From Geotoga petraea (lineage in GTDB: Bacteria > Thermotogota > Thermotogae > Petrotogales > Petrotogaceae): 64,000 bases of DNA. The notes below the pieces were generated by a model that did not search any database, had not been told where the DNA came from, and was given only the letters and a program-made list of their open reading frames with translations. A program made the position numbers and the translations under genes. Positions 53,345-61,375 of this stretch are shown here, in pieces (the stretch's first letter is position 1; every line of letters begins with the position of its first letter). The DNA is taken from assembly GCF_900102615.1 (NCBI RefSeq), contig NZ_FMYV01000003.1, forward strand, positions 62,001-126,000, read 5' to 3'.

Positions 53345-54223
53345 ATGAATAAAATAGCACAGATCGTTGATTTTGCAAGCAATTTACCAAAAGAAATTTC
53401 TGAGAAATATAACATTGTTAAAATTCCTTTTTACATTACGTTTGATGGCGAAGATTATCTTGTTCAAGGAAAGGATATATCAGATGAAGAATTCTATAAC
53501 AAAATGGCAGAAAACCCTAACAAAGTTCCCAAAACAGCGGCACCTAATTCTGAAGATTGGTTCAAAGCATTTAAAGAAAAGTATGATAAAGGATTTAAAG
53601 AGTTTATAGTTACAACAATATCAAACGAATTATCTGCGAGTTACCAAAACGCTTATATAGCAAAAAACGATTTCACCAAAAAATATGAAGATTCAAAAAT
53701 AACTTTAATAGATACTCGAACTTGTACGTGTGGACAAGCGGCATTGGAAATAAAAATTGCAGAATTGATTAAAAAAGGGGTAAAATCTTTTGAAGAAATA
53801 TCCAAAATAGCTAAAGAATCTGTCAAAAAGACTACCACAATATTCAGTGTGAAAACATTGAAATATATGAAAGCCGGTGGAAGAATAGGTGGAGCTACAG
53901 AGTTTGTCGGCACTCTTTTGAATATAAAACCAATAAGTGAATTTGTGGATGGCGTTGTTAAACCTATAAAAGCGGTTAGAACAAGGAAAAAATCCTTAGA
54001 TAAAATGGTTGATATAATAGTAGATAGAATAAAAGACCCTAAAAAAGTAATTCTCTGTACAAGGAGTGCTATGTTTGAAGAAGACGAAAATTATATGGTG
54101 GAGAAATTGAGAGAAAAATTGAATTATGAAGGTGAAATTTATTCTGGTATGTTGGGGGCGGTGATTGGTGCACATTCTGGCCCAGGTGCTATAGGGATAG
54201 GGTTCACTGAATTAGAAGAATAA
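53345..54223 (+). CDS. DegV-family (fatty-acid-binding) protein
   Basis: Cytoplasmic 292-aa protein of the DegV/FakB fold, which binds a fatty acid between two domains; some relatives present it to the FakA kinase. The opening IAQIVDFASNLPKE is a DegV variant (usual T/S-DSTAD is here VDFASN). TAAPNSEDWFKAF, TISNELSASYQNA, IDTRTCTCGQ and KYMKAGGRIG follow in the right order. The start is ATG 53345 after AAGGGGGA; an in-frame ATG at 53315 lies upstream of that site. No fakA neighbour. Monocistronic. Confidence 0.9.
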   Translation: MNKIAQIVDFASNLPKEISEKYNIVKIPFYITFDGEDYLVQGKDISDEEFYNKMAENPNKVPKTAAPNSEDWFKAFKEKYDKGFKEFIVTTISNELSASYQNAYIAKNDFTKKYEDSKITLIDTRTCTCGQAALEIKIAELIKKGVKSFEEISKIAKESVKKTTTIFSVKTLKYMKAGGRIGGATEFVGTLLNIKPISEFVDGVVKPIKAVRTRKKSLDKMVDIIVDRIKDPKKVILCTRSAMFEEDENYMVEKLREKLNYEGEIYSGMLGAVIGAHSGPGAIGIGFTELEE

Positions 54224-54254
54224 ACAAAAGGCATCTTAAGATGCCTTTTGTTTT
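54222..54254. terminator. Bidirectional terminator between degV and DUF2804 genes
   Basis: Perfect stem AAAAGGCATCTT / AAGATGCCTTTT (54226-54249) with A and T flanks. Confidence 0.9.
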
Positions 54255-55266
54255 ACCATTTTGCGAAATGTTCTTCTGAACACCCGGGTAATTTATTTAT
54301 ATAGATTTTGTTGTTATATTCATCTTTGATATATCCAGAAAAATAGCCAATCATTTGGTAGATGTTGGATTTTATAATTACAAAGTTTGTTTGAGCATGT
54401 CTCTTATATACAGGAGTAAAAGTCAAATCCACTTTGTCGGTTTCTTTTGTTTTTAGCTTCCAAGGTTTTATCAAATCGTTTTTATCATAAGAAAAAATAA
54501 CCTCTTCACTAATTTTAATCAAGTTTCCATCTATTACTACGGCGTTTTCTGTCATACCAGTGTTGTCTGTCCACTTTGCTCCTAAGTTTAAGCCTATTCT
54601 TTTATCTTCTGAATGTCCTCCAGCATTTGCCCAGTTCCAACTGATTTTATAAGGCCAAACACCTCTACCAAAATCAAGCGTAGCAAATGAAAAATCTTTT
54701 TTTAGTATATGCTTCTTATCATCTAATCTGATAAATCCTTCGCAAGCTAACCCTTCTTGTTTTGAAGTAAATTGAAAATGTTTTTTATCCCAAGGTATTA
54801 CAACATTGAGAGTGTCGTAATCTTTTGGTTGATAAACTGTCAATTCTGCCTTAAAATGTTTTGAATCAAAATCATTTGTTTGTACTTCTATTTTTGTTTT
54901 TTCATTTTCGTAAATCATCTTTATTTTCATTTTATCGTTATCAAAGATTGTATCAGAATACACTTCATTGCTAATTTTTACGTCTTTACCAAATAATGTT
55001 GTAATTGTTTTTTCAGCAAAATATCCAGTATTAAAATCATAAAAATATATAAAAGCCATACCAGCATAGTCAAGATCGGTTATAGTAACAGAAAAAAGGC
55101 AATCGTCATTAATAAATGCCCAATAGTTCCATCTTTTCTTTCTGAAAATATGTTTCTTTAGATTTAAATTAAATATAGGACTTCTAGACCATCCTACACT
55201 TTTTTCGTTTAAATTCCCTTTTTCATCACATAAATTTACATTTTTCTTTATTTCTTTTTCTGTCAT
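54253..55266 (-). CDS. DUF2804 family protein
   Basis: Soluble 337-aa protein matching DUF2804: the N-terminal CDEKGNLNEKSVGWSR and RKKRWNYWAF, and the central DFGRGVWPYKISWNWANAGG are the family's landmarks. It is rich in beta strands and probably forms a lipocalin/sugar-binding-like sandwich. The function is not known for the family as I know it. It lies about 20 bp downstream of the histidine kinase gene and is probably cotranscribed with the two-component system. Confidence 0.85.
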   Translation of the reverse strand: MTEKEIKKNVNLCDEKGNLNEKSVGWSRSPIFNLNLKKHIFRKKRWNYWAFINDDCLFSVTITDLDYAGMAFIYFYDFNTGYFAEKTITTLFGKDVKISNEVYSDTIFDNDKMKIKMIYENEKTKIEVQTNDFDSKHFKAELTVYQPKDYDTLNVVIPWDKKHFQFTSKQEGLACEGFIRLDDKKHILKKDFSFATLDFGRGVWPYKISWNWANAGGHSEDKRIGLNLGAKWTDNTGMTENAVVIDGNLIKISEEVIFSYDKNDLIKPWKLKTKETDKVDLTFTPVYKRHAQTNFVIIKSNIYQMIGYFSGYIKDEYNNKIYINKLPGCSEEHFAKW

Positions 55267-55287
55267 GAAATCCCCCCAAGAAATAGA

Positions 55288-56655
55288 TTATCTTTCAATT
55301 TCTATGTAGAATGCAACACCATTTTTCTCATTTTTAGCATAAATTTTACCCCCATAAAGATTTACAATTCTTTTCACAATTGCCAAACCAAGTCCATTTT
55401 CACCCTTTTTACCTTTTTCATAAGCGAAGAAAATATTTTCGAAAATATTTTTTTCGATTTTGGGGCCGTCGTTAAACAATCTTATCACTATTGAATTGTC
55501 TGTTTCTTCCAAATTTATTTCTATTATATTATTAGCATATCTTACAAAATTTTCTAATATATTTTCAAAAATAATAGTCCATTGCTCTTCATTGGCTTTA
55601 ATTTCAACATCTTCTAAATCAATATTCCATTTGATATTTTCGTTAAAATCTTTGAATCTGTCGTAAACGTCAGTTATGATATTTTTTAAATTTAGTTTGT
55701 TTTGATCTTTCTGATAACCAGATATATATTTTAGCTTTGAAAATAAAATCATGTCTTTTATCCTTTTTTCTAAAAGAAGACTTTCTTTTTCTATTACGTC
55801 TAATGAACTTTCTAAATCGTCTTTTGGAAAAATTCCATCTTTGATAGACTGTGTATAGCTTCTCATGATCATTATAGGTGTTTTGAGCTCATGAGAAATA
55901 TATTGTAGTGAGGCTTCTTGTGATTTGTCATTTTCAATTAACTTTTTTCTCATTTTTTCTATAGATTCAGCTAAAGACCCTATTTCGTCTTTTCTATCGA
56001 TTTCAACCTTTTCTTCCCATTGTCTCTTTGCTATTTTGTTCACAACTTTCTGTAATTTTATTAAAGGGGTGGAAAGCCTTTTTGAAAATAGAGCTGCAAA
56101 AAACATTGATACTATCAATGGAATCAAAGAACCAATTAATAATTGTTTAAAAAGAGTGTTTTCGAGTTCAACTTTATATTCATTTGGTAGGTAAGAAACC
56201 AAATAAAAACTGCTATTGTTTAAGTCAACTTCTCTGATTTTATAGTATATAACTTCATTGTTGGACGGGACTTTGTATTCGCCTTTAACTTTATCTGATT
56301 TAATATTTTCAACTATATTTTCAATAAATCTTGTATCTTGATTTATTCGATTCATACCCCGCATATTAACTATATTCATATTTTTATCCATTATGATGTG
56401 TTCTACGCTTCTTATTTCACGTAAAAGCTGACTCTCTGATGTATCTTGTCTTGAATTCATCATGTTCATAATACCAATTCTACCAGTTTCCACCACATAT
56501 TTTTGAGCAGCTTCAATGTTATTGTAAGTTTCGTTGGTAAAAAAGTTTCTTAAAGCTATTCTATTTATAGTCCAAATAGAAATCAAAGTTATTAAAATAG
56601 CTACAGTGAAATAGAAAATTATCTCCCAAAAAAGAGATCTCTTTTTTATCTTCAT
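55288..56655 (-). CDS. Sensor histidine kinase
   Basis: Inner-membrane kinase of 455 aa. Helices at about 10-31 and 171-193 enclose an extracytoplasmic sensor of about 140 residues that is unusually Met-rich (GRIGIMNMMNSR and IIMDKNMNIVNMRGMNR). HAMP (about 193-245), HisKA with His255 in YISHELKTP, and the HATPase domain (ENILENFVRYANN, NDGPKIEKNIF, GENGLGLAIVKRIV) follow. It overlaps the response-regulator gene by four bases, so the pair is coupled. The Met clusters suggest, but do not prove, metal sensing. Confidence 0.94.
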   Translation of the reverse strand: MKIKKRSLFWEIIFYFTVAILITLISIWTINRIALRNFFTNETYNNIEAAQKYVVETGRIGIMNMMNSRQDTSESQLLREIRSVEHIIMDKNMNIVNMRGMNRINQDTRFIENIVENIKSDKVKGEYKVPSNNEVIYYKIREVDLNNSSFYLVSYLPNEYKVELENTLFKQLLIGSLIPLIVSMFFAALFSKRLSTPLIKLQKVVNKIAKRQWEEKVEIDRKDEIGSLAESIEKMRKKLIENDKSQEASLQYISHELKTPIMIMRSYTQSIKDGIFPKDDLESSLDVIEKESLLLEKRIKDMILFSKLKYISGYQKDQNKLNLKNIITDVYDRFKDFNENIKWNIDLEDVEIKANEEQWTIIFENILENFVRYANNIIEINLEETDNSIVIRLFNDGPKIEKNIFENIFFAYEKGKKGENGLGLAIVKRIVNLYGGKIYAKNEKNGVAFYIEIER

Positions 56656-57323
56656 TTTTTAACCATCCTATAACCATATCCATAAATTGTTTCTATCCCA
56701 ATATCTGGCATTTTTTTTCTTAGCCGTCGAATCAAATCGTCGACAACCCTTTCAGAACCGTAATAATCATAACCCCAAATTTTTTCCAGAAGTTTTTCTC
56801 TTGAAAATGCATTATTAGCATTATTTGCAAAAAAAGCAATCATATCAAACTCTTTGGATGTTAGATCAATTTCATTATTTTTTTTATCTAACACCTTTCT
56901 TTTTGTAAAATCTATCGTATAGCTTGATATATTTATGTTTTCATCATTTTCAGTAAGATTATGTGTTCTTTGAAGGATTCTTTTAGCCCTTATAACAAGT
57001 TCTCTTGGTAAAAAAGGTTTTGCTAAATAATCATCACTTCCCATATCCAGACCAACAACTCTATCGATTTGTGCATCTCTTGCAGAAATAAAGATAACTG
57101 GTGTGTTAGGCGTTTTCTGTTTAATCTCTTTTATTATTTCATATCCATCTATATCTGGTAGCATAATATCCAAGATCCAGAGGTCTGGTTGTTCATCTAT
57201 AGAAGATATAGCAGAGTCTCCATCATAAAAACTTTTGACTATCCAATTTTCTTTTTTTAAATATGAAGTTAGAACTTTGTTTAAATCTTCTTCGTCTTCT
57301 ACTAAAAAAACTTTTATATCCAT
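56652..57323 (-). CDS. OmpR/PhoB-family response regulator
   Basis: DNA-binding partner of the adjacent kinase, 223 aa. The receiver domain has the acidic pair in LVEDEED, phospho-acceptor Asp52 (WILDIMLPD), and Lys in YLAKPF. A winged-helix output domain (about 125-223) carries LTSKEFDMIAFF and SERVVDDLIRRLRKKM. First gene of the kinase/DUF2804 group; the ATG follows GAGGAGG. It may also control the neighbouring Met-rich secreted protein gene. Confidence 0.95.
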   Translation of the reverse strand: MDIKVFLVEDEEDLNKVLTSYLKKENWIVKSFYDGDSAISSIDEQPDLWILDIMLPDIDGYEIIKEIKQKTPNTPVIFISARDAQIDRVVGLDMGSDDYLAKPFLPRELVIRAKRILQRTHNLTENDENINISSYTIDFTKRKVLDKKNNEIDLTSKEFDMIAFFANNANNAFSREKLLEKIWGYDYYGSERVVDDLIRRLRKKMPDIGIETIYGYGYRMVKK

Positions 57324-57340
57324 AAAAACCTCCTCTTAGT

Positions 57341-57420
57341 TAAAATGCTATGCAATTTAACTTCCAACTGAATTTGTGAAACAATTTTTCACCAGTTTCT
57401 CCAACAGAAATCTCCGATTT
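57341..57420. repeat. Intergenic hairpin repeat, copy E
   Basis: AAAATGCTATGCAATTT, then CTTCCAACT (the reverse complement of AGTTGGAAG), then the TTGTGAAACAATTTTT hairpin also seen in copy C, then AGAAATC-TCC-GATTTCT. It lies between the response-regulator gene and the Met-rich protein gene. Confidence 0.5.
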
Positions 57421-57437
57421 CTAATTATTCATTTTGC

Positions 57438-57463
57438 AAAAAAAGCCACTTTTTCAAGTGGCT
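57438..57463 (-). terminator. Intrinsic terminator of the Met-rich protein gene
   Basis: Stem AGCCACTT / AAGTGGCT (57444-57463) followed on the minus strand by T7. Confidence 0.85.
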
Positions 57464-57486
57464 TATATGTTTATTATATAACATTT

Positions 57487-58059
57487 TTATTCAATTTCTT
57501 CAGTTTCAAAATTATCTATAGTTTCTCTCATTGTATTAACAATTCTTTCTAAAATTTCTTTTATTTCTTCTTCATCATTTTGTTGATATTCAGACATCAA
57601 TTCAGAATACATTCCTCTAAGCTCTAAACTGTTATTTATTCTATCTCTAATTTGTATAGGATCATCATTTGAAAAATCTCTTGTTCTTAGTTGAGTTTGT
57701 TGTTCTTCTCTTAATTGTAGTATTTCTTCTTGAAGAGAATTAAAATCCTTTGCTAACTCTGGAGAATATTTATCAATTAATAGTTCTAAAGTAACCATAG
57801 TATTTTCTCCTGCGTTTCTGAAACCATTGTCAAAACTTCCCATATTTCTTTGAATTGGCATCCGTCTGTTCATAGGCATCTGATTTCTGTTTTCAGGCAT
57901 TCTTTTGTTATATCCATTCTGTAGTTGGTTGAAGTTATCTTCTTGGTAATAACCACCTCTTGTATCTGGGTTAGCCTTTGTGTTGTACCCATTTCCTCCA
58001 AAAGCAAAAATACTCAATGACAATAATCCAATAACTGCTACTAATAAAATCTTTTTCAT
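57487..58059 (-). CDS. Exported Met/Arg/Asn-rich protein, CpxP/Spy-like in outline (190 aa)
   Basis: A signal peptide (1-20, LSIFAFGG) is followed by a low-complexity segment rich in Met, Asn, Arg, Pro (MPENRNQMPMNRRMPIQRNM, residues 54-73). A charged helical domain (about 85-190) with ELAKDFNSLQEEILQLREEQ follows. That outline resembles periplasmic stress proteins of the CpxP/Spy/CnrX group (signal peptide plus helical hairpin), but the LTxxQ motifs are not present. It lies next to, and in the same direction as, a two-component system with a Met-rich sensor. Its function is unproven; metal or envelope-stress binding is inferred. Confidence 0.7.
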   Translation of the reverse strand: MKKILLVAVIGLLSLSIFAFGGNGYNTKANPDTRGGYYQEDNFNQLQNGYNKRMPENRNQMPMNRRMPIQRNMGSFDNGFRNAGENTMVTLELLIDKYSPELAKDFNSLQEEILQLREEQQTQLRTRDFSNDDPIQIRDRINNSLELRGMYSELMSEYQQNDEEEIKEILERIVNTMRETIDNFETEEIE

Positions 58060-58164
58060 TTTTACTACCTCCTCTTATTTTTGATTACACTAATATTGTA
58101 GTTTTTAAGTATAAAAGAATAATCAAAAATTTGTGGGAAATTGTGTGATAAATATTGTAAATTA

Positions 58165-58200
58165 ACAAAAAAAACTCCAGACTTTAATAAGTCTGGAGTT
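58165..58200 (-). terminator. Terminator of the Lys-Leu-Gly tRNA operon
   Basis: Perfect 10-bp stem AACTCCAGAC / GTCTGGAGTT (58173-58200) followed on the minus strand by T-run. Confidence 0.88.
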
Positions 58201-58202
58201 TA

Positions 58203-58277
58203 TGGAGCGAAAGACGGGATTCGAACCCGCGACCCCTTGCTTGGCAAGCAAGTGCTCTACCACTGAGCTACATTCGC
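58203..58277 (-). tRNA. tRNA-Gly (anticodon GCC)
   Basis: A 75-base tRNA with CCA encoded. Anticodon stem/loop CTTGC-TTGCCAA-GCAAG, T-arm GCGGG-TTCGAAT-CCCGT. The acceptor GCGAATG pairs with CTTTCGC except for a T6:T67 mismatch. Third in transcription order. Confidence 0.95.
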
Positions 58278-58284
58278 AAATTCA

Positions 58285-58369
58285 TGGTGCGCGAGGTGGG
58301 AGTTGAACCCACACGGATCACTCCACTGGATTCTAAGTCCAGCGCGTCTGCCAATTCCGCCACTCGCGC
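58285..58369 (-). tRNA. tRNA-Leu (anticodon TAG)
   Basis: An 85-base class II tRNA with a long variable arm and CCA encoded. Acceptor GCGCGAG / CTCGCGC, anticodon loop CTTAGAA on a CTGGA/TCCAG stem. Middle tRNA of the operon. Confidence 0.97.
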
Positions 58370-58390
58370 AATCCGAAATTCATAAAAAAA

Positions 58391-58466
58391 TGGTGACCCG
58401 CCTGGGATTCGAACCCAGGGCCCTTTGATTAAAAGTCAAATGCTCTGCCATCTGAGCTAGCGGGTC
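58391..58466 (-). tRNA. tRNA-Lys (anticodon TTT)
   Basis: A 76-base tRNA, CCA encoded. Acceptor GACCCGC / GCGGGTC, anticodon stem/loop TTTGA-CTTTTAA-TCAAA. First tRNA after the promoter. Confidence 0.97.
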
Positions 58467-58512
58467 ACATGAATGTGATTTGGTATCTGTATTCATTCGA
58501 TAACCGTAAATA

Positions 58513-58541
58513 ATTATAACTGCTCTCCAAGATTTTGTCAA
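58513..58541 (-). promoter_or_regulatory. Strong promoter of the Lys-Leu-Gly tRNA operon
   Basis: On the minus strand, TTGACA, a 17-bp spacer and TATAAT: a perfect sigma-70 consensus, about 45 bp before tRNA-Lys. Confidence 0.85.
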
Positions 58542-58591
58542 GTTACAAGTTGTAACGACTTTCTTAAAATTCTAATTTAATCAATAATTGA

Positions 58592-59842
58592 CTATCTTTC
58601 ATATTCAGGGATTCTTAAATCGCTATCAGTTTTCATCAATAAAGGATAGACAATATCATTTCTTTTGATGTATCCAACGGCTATTACACTTTTATCATTT
58701 GCTATAATAAAATCATAAAATCGTTCTTCATCTGATTTGCCGTATATTTTTTGTTCGATTAATACTCCGTTTTTATTATTTATTCTTATAAAACCATTGT
58801 AATCAGGCCATTTTTCTACAGAAAAACCACCCATATATAAATTATCATTGTCTAAAACCATAGAAGTAATTCTCGATAGATTTTGAATGCTGTGACTGTC
58901 AAATTTAAGCGTTTTTATTTCTCCATTTTCTTCCAAATTTTTTATAGATTTGAAAAAAAAGTTTTGCCAAGTTGTTTTTCCGGAAGGGATTGAATAGCCC
59001 CCCACATATACGTATCCCTCTTTATCTATTATGATAGAGGCAGGATATTCATCATAATATTGATCTCCGTATTCTCCTTGGAAATTTCTTATACCGTCAG
59101 TGCTATATCTCAAAAACAATAAATCTTTTTGTTTTCTTGGGTTGGAATTTGTATTTCCCACAGTGTAAATTTGACTTCCAAACAAAAATGCATCTAAAAG
59201 TTCTTCATCATCAGATCTTCCATAGGTGTCTTCCCATATTTTAGTACCAACCTCATTTATTTCCAGTATATATGATTGTTTATTATTCTCAGTATATTTA
59301 TAACCACCTATTAGGTATCCAGTAGATAATGGTTTAATAAAGCTAAAAGAACCACCAAAATTGTATACTTCTGACCATAGCTTTGACCCTGATTCGTTTA
59401 TTGAAAGTATATAAGGTTTATTTTCCTTTTCGCCTACAAAGTTGATGACATTGTTAAAATAAGTAAGATCATAAAATCTTACATTACCTTTTTCTATCAC
59501 TCTTTTTGATAAAACATTTCCAGAAATATCTGTTTCAAACAAAATGTTTTCTCCTGCATTGTAACCCAATATGAAATATTTATCATCTTTAAATTTAATT
59601 ATTTTTGTGAAAACTACTCCTGGTTCGTCTATCTCTGTAAAGTAAGAGTATTTACTTTTTATTGGGACAGTTCCTTCTTGGTTTATATACTCATTAAAAG
59701 ATGTACCATTTGCATTTCCACTGGTTACCAAATATTCTAAATTCGAATCTGGCCCTGTCAGTGCCAAGATAATATTCAAAATAAATACAAAAACTACTAT
59801 CAACCCACTTGATAAAAATATGTATTTCACTATTTTTTTCAT
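58592..59842 (-). CDS. Membrane-anchored beta-propeller-like protein of unknown function (416 aa)
   Basis: An N-terminal helix (about 8-28) is followed by an extracytoplasmic domain made of repeated blades of about 45-50 residues. Each contains a pattern such as YILSINESGSKLWSEVYN, YILEINEVGTKIWEDTYG and FLRYSTDGIRNFQGEYG, as in SBBP/PQQ-like propellers. No catalytic residues are visible. It lies eight bp after the RNase G gene on the same strand and so probably shares its transcript, though a functional link is not evident. Confidence 0.75.
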   Translation of the reverse strand: MKKIVKYIFLSSGLIVVFVFILNIILALTGPDSNLEYLVTSGNANGTSFNEYINQEGTVPIKSKYSYFTEIDEPGVVFTKIIKFKDDKYFILGYNAGENILFETDISGNVLSKRVIEKGNVRFYDLTYFNNVINFVGEKENKPYILSINESGSKLWSEVYNFGGSFSFIKPLSTGYLIGGYKYTENNKQSYILEINEVGTKIWEDTYGRSDDEELLDAFLFGSQIYTVGNTNSNPRKQKDLLFLRYSTDGIRNFQGEYGDQYYDEYPASIIIDKEGYVYVGGYSIPSGKTTWQNFFFKSIKNLEENGEIKTLKFDSHSIQNLSRITSMVLDNDNLYMGGFSVEKWPDYNGFIRINNKNGVLIEQKIYGKSDEERFYDFIIANDKSVIAVGYIKRNDIVYPLLMKTDSDLRIPEYER

Positions 59843-59850
59843 TTTATCAC

Positions 59851-61275
59851 CTATTTTTTAAATCTGATATTGTAAGAGTTTGGATCATTCCAATTGAATT
59901 CAAAATTTATTTTTATGTTATTTTTAGTTTCTAATTCTTTTCTCACCTCTGGAGTTACATATCCAGACAGATTATGGTAAACGCTAATTATCAGTTCTTT
60001 TATTTCATGATCTTTTAGATCACTTAATGAATCCTCTATATCTTTTATCATTCTATTGTATATAACTGCTGGGGCTGCAACTCTTCCAGTTCCATGGCAA
60101 ATAGGGCAAGGAGAAAAAACCAATGATTCTATAGCTGCACTTGTTCTTTTTCTCGTAACCTCTAAAAGACCTAAATGTGTGAACCCAACAATGGTAACCC
60201 TTGCTTTGTCTTTTTTACTTTCTTCAGTAATTATATTTATTATCTTTTCTCTGTGTTTAGGAACGTTCATATCAATAAAGTCTATTATTATCATTCCAGC
60301 AAGGTTTCTTAATCTCATCTGCCTTGCTATTTCGTAAGCTGCTTCTTTATTAGTTGAAAAAGAAGTTTCTTCAACATTTTTCCCTTTTACGTTACTTGCT
60401 GAATCAACATCTATGACTGTCAATGCTTCTGCTTTATCTATAGTTATAGTACCCCCAGATTTTAGAGGTATTTTTCTTGCAAAAATGTCTTCTAATTGTT
60501 CATATATATTTTTGTAGTTAAACGAATCTCTATCGTATAACTCAAGTGCAGGTTTTTGTTCGAATTCTGTCAAGATATTTTGTATTTTATTGTATAGATT
60601 CCTCGAATCGACGACTATTTTTACTGTTTTATTGTCCATTCTTTCTCTTACAATGTATTCAACAAAATCTTCTTCAGAATAGAGTATATCTGGTTTGCTT
60701 GTTTTGTTGAATTTAATTACAATATCCCTCATCAAATTTCTCAGCTGAAGGACTTCTTCTTCAATTGTTTCTCTGTCAACTCCCTGACAATTCGTTCGAA
60801 ATATCAAACCTTCTGTTTCGTAAATAACGTCTTCTGCAATTTCTCTTATTCTATCTCTTTCGTCTTGGTCTGTTATTCTTCTTGATATACCAATACTACC
60901 CTCTCCATATGGCATGTATACTACATATCTACCGGGAAGGTTTATTTGCATAGATAGTTGAGGACCTTTTCTATTTGTTCCATCTTTTCTGACTTGAACT
61001 AAGAGCATGTCTCCTTTTCTGTACTCATTAGGTAGTCCAACAAGATCTTTAAACCTTAAAAATCCGTTTTTTTTCATGCCTATATTAACAAAAAAGGCCT
61101 CAAGACTTTTCACTTCATTTTCTATTCTACCTGAAAATATTTTTCCTGAATTTCTATCTGCTTCCATATCTTCAAAAAATATCTCAGATAATTCGTCTCC
61201 TTCTAATAATGCAACCCTAACTTCCTGATCAGAATCAGAAAAAACAAGGGTTCTTTGTATTTTTTCTTGCTGCAT
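59851..61275 (-). CDS. rng: Ribonuclease E/G family endoribonuclease
   Basis: Endoribonuclease acting in rRNA maturation and mRNA decay, cytoplasmic, 474 aa (RNase G length; no RNase E scaffold tail). An S1-like RNA-binding domain spans about 40-115 (GKIFSGRIENEV). The catalytic metal is held by Asp289 (VIDVDSASN) and Asp332 (IIIDFIDM), 43 residues apart as in E. coli RNase E. The zinc-link CPICHGTG (Cys390, Cys393) joins subunits. All sites are intact. The ATG has a GGGG-type ribosome-binding site. Confidence 0.95.
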   Translation of the reverse strand: MQQEKIQRTLVFSDSDQEVRVALLEGDELSEIFFEDMEADRNSGKIFSGRIENEVKSLEAFFVNIGMKKNGFLRFKDLVGLPNEYRKGDMLLVQVRKDGTNRKGPQLSMQINLPGRYVVYMPYGEGSIGISRRITDQDERDRIREIAEDVIYETEGLIFRTNCQGVDRETIEEEVLQLRNLMRDIVIKFNKTSKPDILYSEEDFVEYIVRERMDNKTVKIVVDSRNLYNKIQNILTEFEQKPALELYDRDSFNYKNIYEQLEDIFARKIPLKSGGTITIDKAEALTVIDVDSASNVKGKNVEETSFSTNKEAAYEIARQMRLRNLAGMIIIDFIDMNVPKHREKIINIITEESKKDKARVTIVGFTHLGLLEVTRKRTSAAIESLVFSPCPICHGTGRVAAPAVIYNRMIKDIEDSLSDLKDHEIKELIISVYHNLSGYVTPEVRKELETKNNIKINFEFNWNDPNSYNIRFKK

Positions 61276-61343
61276 ATTTTATCCCCTTTGTAATCTTTTC
61301 AATGATAATTCTACCACAATTATTTACGTGTTTAAGGAAAAAT

Positions 61344-61375
61344 TAAAAAAATGTAGACGTTTTTACGTCTACATT
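61344..61375 (-). terminator. Intrinsic terminator of the second HD-GYP gene
   Basis: Perfect stem AATGTAGACGT / ACGTCTACATT (61350-61375) followed on the minus strand by T-run; it abuts the stop codon. Confidence 0.88.
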
